NCBI GenBank assembly: GCA_030042795.1
Contig: JASHYZ010000024.1
Span: 1 to 7,379 of the forward strand
Direction: 5' to 3'
Source of the DNA: Terriglobia bacterium
GTDB lineage: Bacteria; Acidobacteriota; Terriglobia; UBA7540
Length of the DNA stretch: 7,379 nucleotides
How positions within the stretch are numbered: the stretch's first letter is position 1; each line of letters opens with the position of its first letter. A model generated the notes under the pieces. It was not told the DNA's origin, did no database searches, and saw nothing but the letters and a program-made list of their open reading frames with translations. Shown here piece after piece: positions 5,406 to 7,379 of this stretch. The translations under genes were made by a program, and so were the position numbers.

Positions 5406-5519
5406 AAACAAAGGAAAATGTTTTTCCCACGGCGATCAAAGCCAAGAGGTATTTGAAAACAAAGAACTTATTTTTGTAAAGCCAATAGGTTATTGATAAC
5501 AGGTGACTTATTCTTAAAC
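5370..5519. repeat. AT-rich degenerate tandem repeat with AAGCCAA units
   Basis: AAGCCAA occurs at 5370, 5388, 5439 and 5479. The last three head longer units of the form AAGCCAAnAnGT..TTGA.AACA followed by an A/T-rich segment (ACTTATT in the last two). Spacings are 18, 51 and 40 bp. The stretch is clearly more AT-rich than the flanking genes. The units share an in-register TGA, so they are not coding as a series. They are too diverged and unevenly spaced for CRISPR. They could be protein-binding iterons or a decayed minisatellite. Confidence 0.6.
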
Positions 5520-5645
5520 GGACAAGCGAAAATATCATGTTAACTCAAGAGCTACCAGCGGACGTGCGCTCCGCGGGTTCTGGCGAGCATCCCTTGTGCA
5601 CCCGGCCTTCGCTTCGGCAGGAGTCTGTAGAACAGGTTTCGACCC
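5520..5645. other. folP leader
   Basis: Composition returns to GC-rich toward folP. No clear promoter is seen. The only Shine-Dalgarno-like word, CAGGAG near 5618-5623, is more than 20 nt from the folP ATG, too far for normal use. A stop codon in the folP frame (TAG 5628-5630) limits upstream starts. Confidence 0.35.
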
Positions 5646-6722
5646 ATGGAGTCACGCCGCTTATTCGAGCTAGTGCTTAGAGGCCGCAAAATCACGCTCG
5701 GTCGGCGAACGCTCGTGATGGGCGTGCTCAATGTGACGCCGGACTCGTTTTCGGACGGGGGGCTTTATCTCGACCCTCGTGCCGCCATTGCGCGCGGGCT
5801 CGAGATGGCGCGGCAAGGCGCGGACTGGGTTGATGTGGGGGGCGAGTCCACGCGTCCAGGAGCGAAGCCGGTCTCGGCTGAAGAAGAACTGCGGCGCGTA
5901 CTTCCCGTCATCCGCGGACTCCATCGCCGAGCGCCTTCGCTGCCCATCTCGATTGATACCACTAAGGCCGAGGTGGCAGAGCGCGCCGTCGAAGCCGGCG
6001 CCAGCATCATCAACGACGTGAGCGGCCTTCGCTTCGATTCTGCGCTCGCCGATGTTGCGCGCCGGCACGGCGCGCCGCTTGTGCTCATGCACCTGCGGGG
6101 CAGGCCCGAAACCATGCAGCAGCCTCCGTTTGCGCAATCCATCGGGCGCTCGCTGGGACGCGGCCTCGCTTGGTCCATTCGTCAGGCACGGGCGCACGGA
6201 GTTTCGCGATCACAGCTTGTGATTGATCCCGGCCTCGGGTTCGGTAAGACGCGGCGGCAAAACTTCGAGATCATGGCCGGCTTGGGCCGACTTCGGCGCT
6301 TCAACCTGCCCCTGATGGTGGGCAGCTCGCGCAAATCCTTTGTGCAGGCGGTGGCTGCGGGCGAGGGCCTCGACCCGCACCGGATAGCGCAGACCTCGCG
6401 CTTTCCGAGGTCTGCGGCTTTTCACGTATCCACGCCAACCGCGCGGCGCGGGACTGGGCGCAGGTTAGCCACCGCACCTCTAACCGGCCCCTGGAAACTA
6501 TTCGCCACCGGCGGGAACGCAACGATGGCGGTTCCGCTGGCTCTGCAAGTCGCCGATGCCGTGATGATTGTTGCCGCTATTCTTGGTGGCGCACACATCG
6601 TACGTGTGCACGACGTGGCCGCGGTCTTGCCAGCGGTGCGCATCGCAGATGCGATTCTCGAGGCCGGTTCTGGACGTGAACGACGTGAACGTGGCATCGA
6701 TCGCGTGGCGAGGCGGTCCTGA
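5646..6722 (+). CDS. folP: Dihydropteroate synthase with an in-frame repeat-derived insertion
   Basis: This cytosolic TIM-barrel enzyme of folate synthesis joins p-aminobenzoate to dihydropterin pyrophosphate and is the sulfonamide target. All family motifs are present: VLNVTPDSFSDGG (N29), DVGGESTRPGA (D63), SIDTT (D104), INDVSG (N123), IDPGLGFGK (D194), GSSRKSF (K230) and HIVRVHDV (R320, H322). D194 to K230 spans 36 residues, as in E. coli (D185-K221), but K230 to R320 spans 90 against 34 in E. coli (K221-R255). About 56 extra residues, roughly 241-297, are Arg/Thr/Pro/Ala-rich, match no DHPS segment and are encoded over a palindromic repeat. The site is the surface loop after the SRK loop, so activity may survive. 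Total length 358 compares with about 280 usually. The ATG at 5646 is the only start after the in-frame stop at 5628; its ribosome-binding site is weak. A 9-bp duplication GACGTGAAC (6673-6690) encodes RERRER near the C-terminus. Confidence 0.93.
   Translation: MESRRLFELVLRGRKITLGRRTLVMGVLNVTPDSFSDGGLYLDPRAAIARGLEMARQGADWVDVGGESTRPGAKPVSAEEELRRVLPVIRGLHRRAPSLPISIDTTKAEVAERAVEAGASIINDVSGLRFDSALADVARRHGAPLVLMHLRGRPETMQQPPFAQSIGRSLGRGLAWSIRQARAHGVSRSQLVIDPGLGFGKTRRQNFEIMAGLGRLRRFNLPLMVGSSRKSFVQAVAAGEGLDPHRIAQTSRFPRSAAFHVSTPTARRGTGRRLATAPLTGPWKLFATGGNATMAVPLALQVADAVMIVAAILGGAHIVRVHDVAAVLPAVRIADAILEAGSGRERRERGIDRVARRS
6383..6470 (+). repeat. REP-like palindromic element inside folP, in frame
   Basis: A perfect 11-bp inverted repeat CGCAGACCTCG (6388-6398) / CGAGGTCTGCG (6406-6416) with a 7-nt loop lies within the region encoding the extra residues of folP. 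Blocks TAGCGCAGACC (6385-6395), GTCTGCGGCTTT and CCACGC follow in the same order as in the minus-strand copy at 4964-5054. The ends (GATAGCGC and GCGCaggTTAGCC) are roughly complementary, as in the other copy. A further hairpin GGTTAG/CTAACC (6463-6468 and 6480-6485) adjoins it. Confidence 0.7.
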
Positions 6723-6783
6723 TGACGGGGAGCGGGCGCCCTTTCAAAACCGTCGATGGCAGGGTTTATGGTACGTTCTGACC

Positions 6784-7379
6784 ATGACTGAATTCATTAA
6801 CCGCTACCTCCGCTATTTGCAGTACGAGCGTAACGCGTCACCGCATACGATTCGCAATTATATGAGCGACCTCCATCAGTTTCATGATTTTCTGAGGCGG
6901 TCCGCTCCGTCCTCAGACACGACTGCTCGTGCGACGCCTGCCGCGCCCCTCGAAAGTAGCCCATCCTCAGAGGGCCAGCACGATGCTCGTGCAGTGGATG
7001 TCTCCGCGATTGATGCCCTCCAGATTCGAGCGTATCTCGCCTCGTTATTTCAGCACCAGAAGCAGAAGACCTCGATCGCTCGCAAACTTTCGTCCATCCG
7101 GGCTTTCTTCAAATTTCTGGTGCGCGACGGCCTGCTTGAAGCGAGTCCCTGCGTGGGGCTTGCCAGTCCGAAGCTTCCCAAAAAGGTGCCACGGATCATG
7201 ACCGAAGAGCAGACGAACAACCTGCTCAACCGGCTCGCCGAGGTAGCGCCGCAGGGCGAGCCGATAATGAAGCGCGACAGGGCCATTCTTGAGCTGTTGT
7301 ACGCGTCAGGGCTGCGGGTGAGCGAGCTTGCGGGGCTTGACGTTCGCAGCGTGAACTTTGGTGACAAGCTGGTGCTGGT
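6784..7379 (+). CDS. xerC: XerC/XerD-type tyrosine recombinase (3' truncated by window)
   Basis: The frame runs open from ATG 6784 to the window end, giving 198 residues. It is a site-specific recombinase of the Xer type, which resolves chromosome dimers at dif. The N-terminal core-binding (SAM-like) domain is plain: INRYLRYLQYERNASPHTIR at the start, and KTSIARKLSSIRAFFKFLV at about 95-113. The linker SPKLPKKVPRIMTEEQ leads to the catalytic domain, where LLYASGLRVSELAGLDV holds the first catalytic arginine (R178; E. coli XerC R148). The remaining catalytic residues (K, HxxR, H/W, Y) lie beyond the window. The N-terminal domain carries about 30 extra residues (39-74) with an internal repeat. 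It follows folP by 61 bp on the same strand and may be cotranscribed; its ribosome-binding site is weak. XerC looks likelier than XerD from the N-terminus, but a phage or integron-type integrase is not excluded. Confidence 0.88.
   Translation, partial: MTEFINRYLRYLQYERNASPHTIRNYMSDLHQFHDFLRRSAPSSDTTARATPAAPLESSPSSEGQHDARAVDVSAIDALQIRAYLASLFQHQKQKTSIARKLSSIRAFFKFLVRDGLLEASPCVGLASPKLPKKVPRIMTEEQTNNLLNRLAEVAPQGEPIMKRDRAILELLYASGLRVSELAGLDVRSVNFGDKLVL

Noticed and set aside
5370..5519. CRISPR array
   Set aside because: The repeat words are only 7 nt when exact, spacing is 18, 51 and 40 bp, and the intervening sequence is itself related between units.
5344..5538. 64-codon hydrophobic minus-strand ORF over the AAGCCAA repeats
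   Set aside because: Its Phe/Leu content follows from an AT-rich repeat; no ribosome-binding site or conserved pattern is seen.
5670..6697. Long minus-strand ORFs opposite folP
   Set aside because: They are GC-driven shadows of a gene whose plus-strand product carries every DHPS motif.
6722..6781. 19-codon frame starting at the ATG that overlaps the folP stop (TGATG)
   Set aside because: It is too short and without any pattern. The real downstream start is ATG 6784, where Xer homology begins at once.

Overview
The window reads as GC-rich chromosomal DNA from a Gram-negative environmental bacterium. An Acidobacteriota lineage is the best guess. It carries a PEP-CTERM surface protein, a DinB-fold protein, a BcsC-like outer-membrane barrel and a Xer recombinase, and its spacers are full of small palindromic repeats of the kind I associate with that phylum. 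This is inference from gene flavour and repeat style; there is no rRNA or other taxonomic marker here.

Layout. (1) Bases 1-1401: 3' part of a TPR plus beta-barrel export protein (+). (2) 1402-1916: gene-free spacer with hairpins, a tandem duplication and a palindromic repeat that runs into the dinB stop codon. (3) 1917-2423: DinB-like metal-binding protein (-). (4) 2424-2694: divergent spacer with two promoter-like sites and a nested-hairpin MITE-like repeat. (5) 2695-3411: GlpF-type aquaglyceroporin (+). (6) 3412-4089: poorly coding stretch with at most one small membrane protein. (7) 4090-4776: secreted PEP-CTERM protein (-). (8) 4777-5645: long divergent spacer with a REP-like element, a good promoter, a possible 64-aa basic protein and a degenerate AT-rich tandem repeat. 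(9) 5646-6722: folP, dihydropteroate synthase (+). (10) 6784 to the end: XerC/D-type tyrosine recombinase (+), cut by the window edge.

The genes do not form one pathway. Only folP and the recombinase are close and co-oriented, about 60 bp apart. The BcsC-like porin and the PEP-CTERM protein both belong to exopolysaccharide or cell-surface biology, but no synthase or exosortase is present to connect them.

The most striking signal is in folP. Its residues before and after the insert match the canonical enzyme, but about 56 extra residues lie between the SRK loop and the RVHDV motif. The DNA for this insert holds a perfect 11-bp palindrome and shares long identical blocks with a REP-like element in the spacer upstream (4964-5054, opposite strand). 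A palindromic repeat therefore appears to have inserted in frame into an essential folate gene, as Rickettsia palindromic elements do. Other points of interest are a second repeat family whose matching ends face inward on both sides of dinB, and a duplicated linker in the recombinase.
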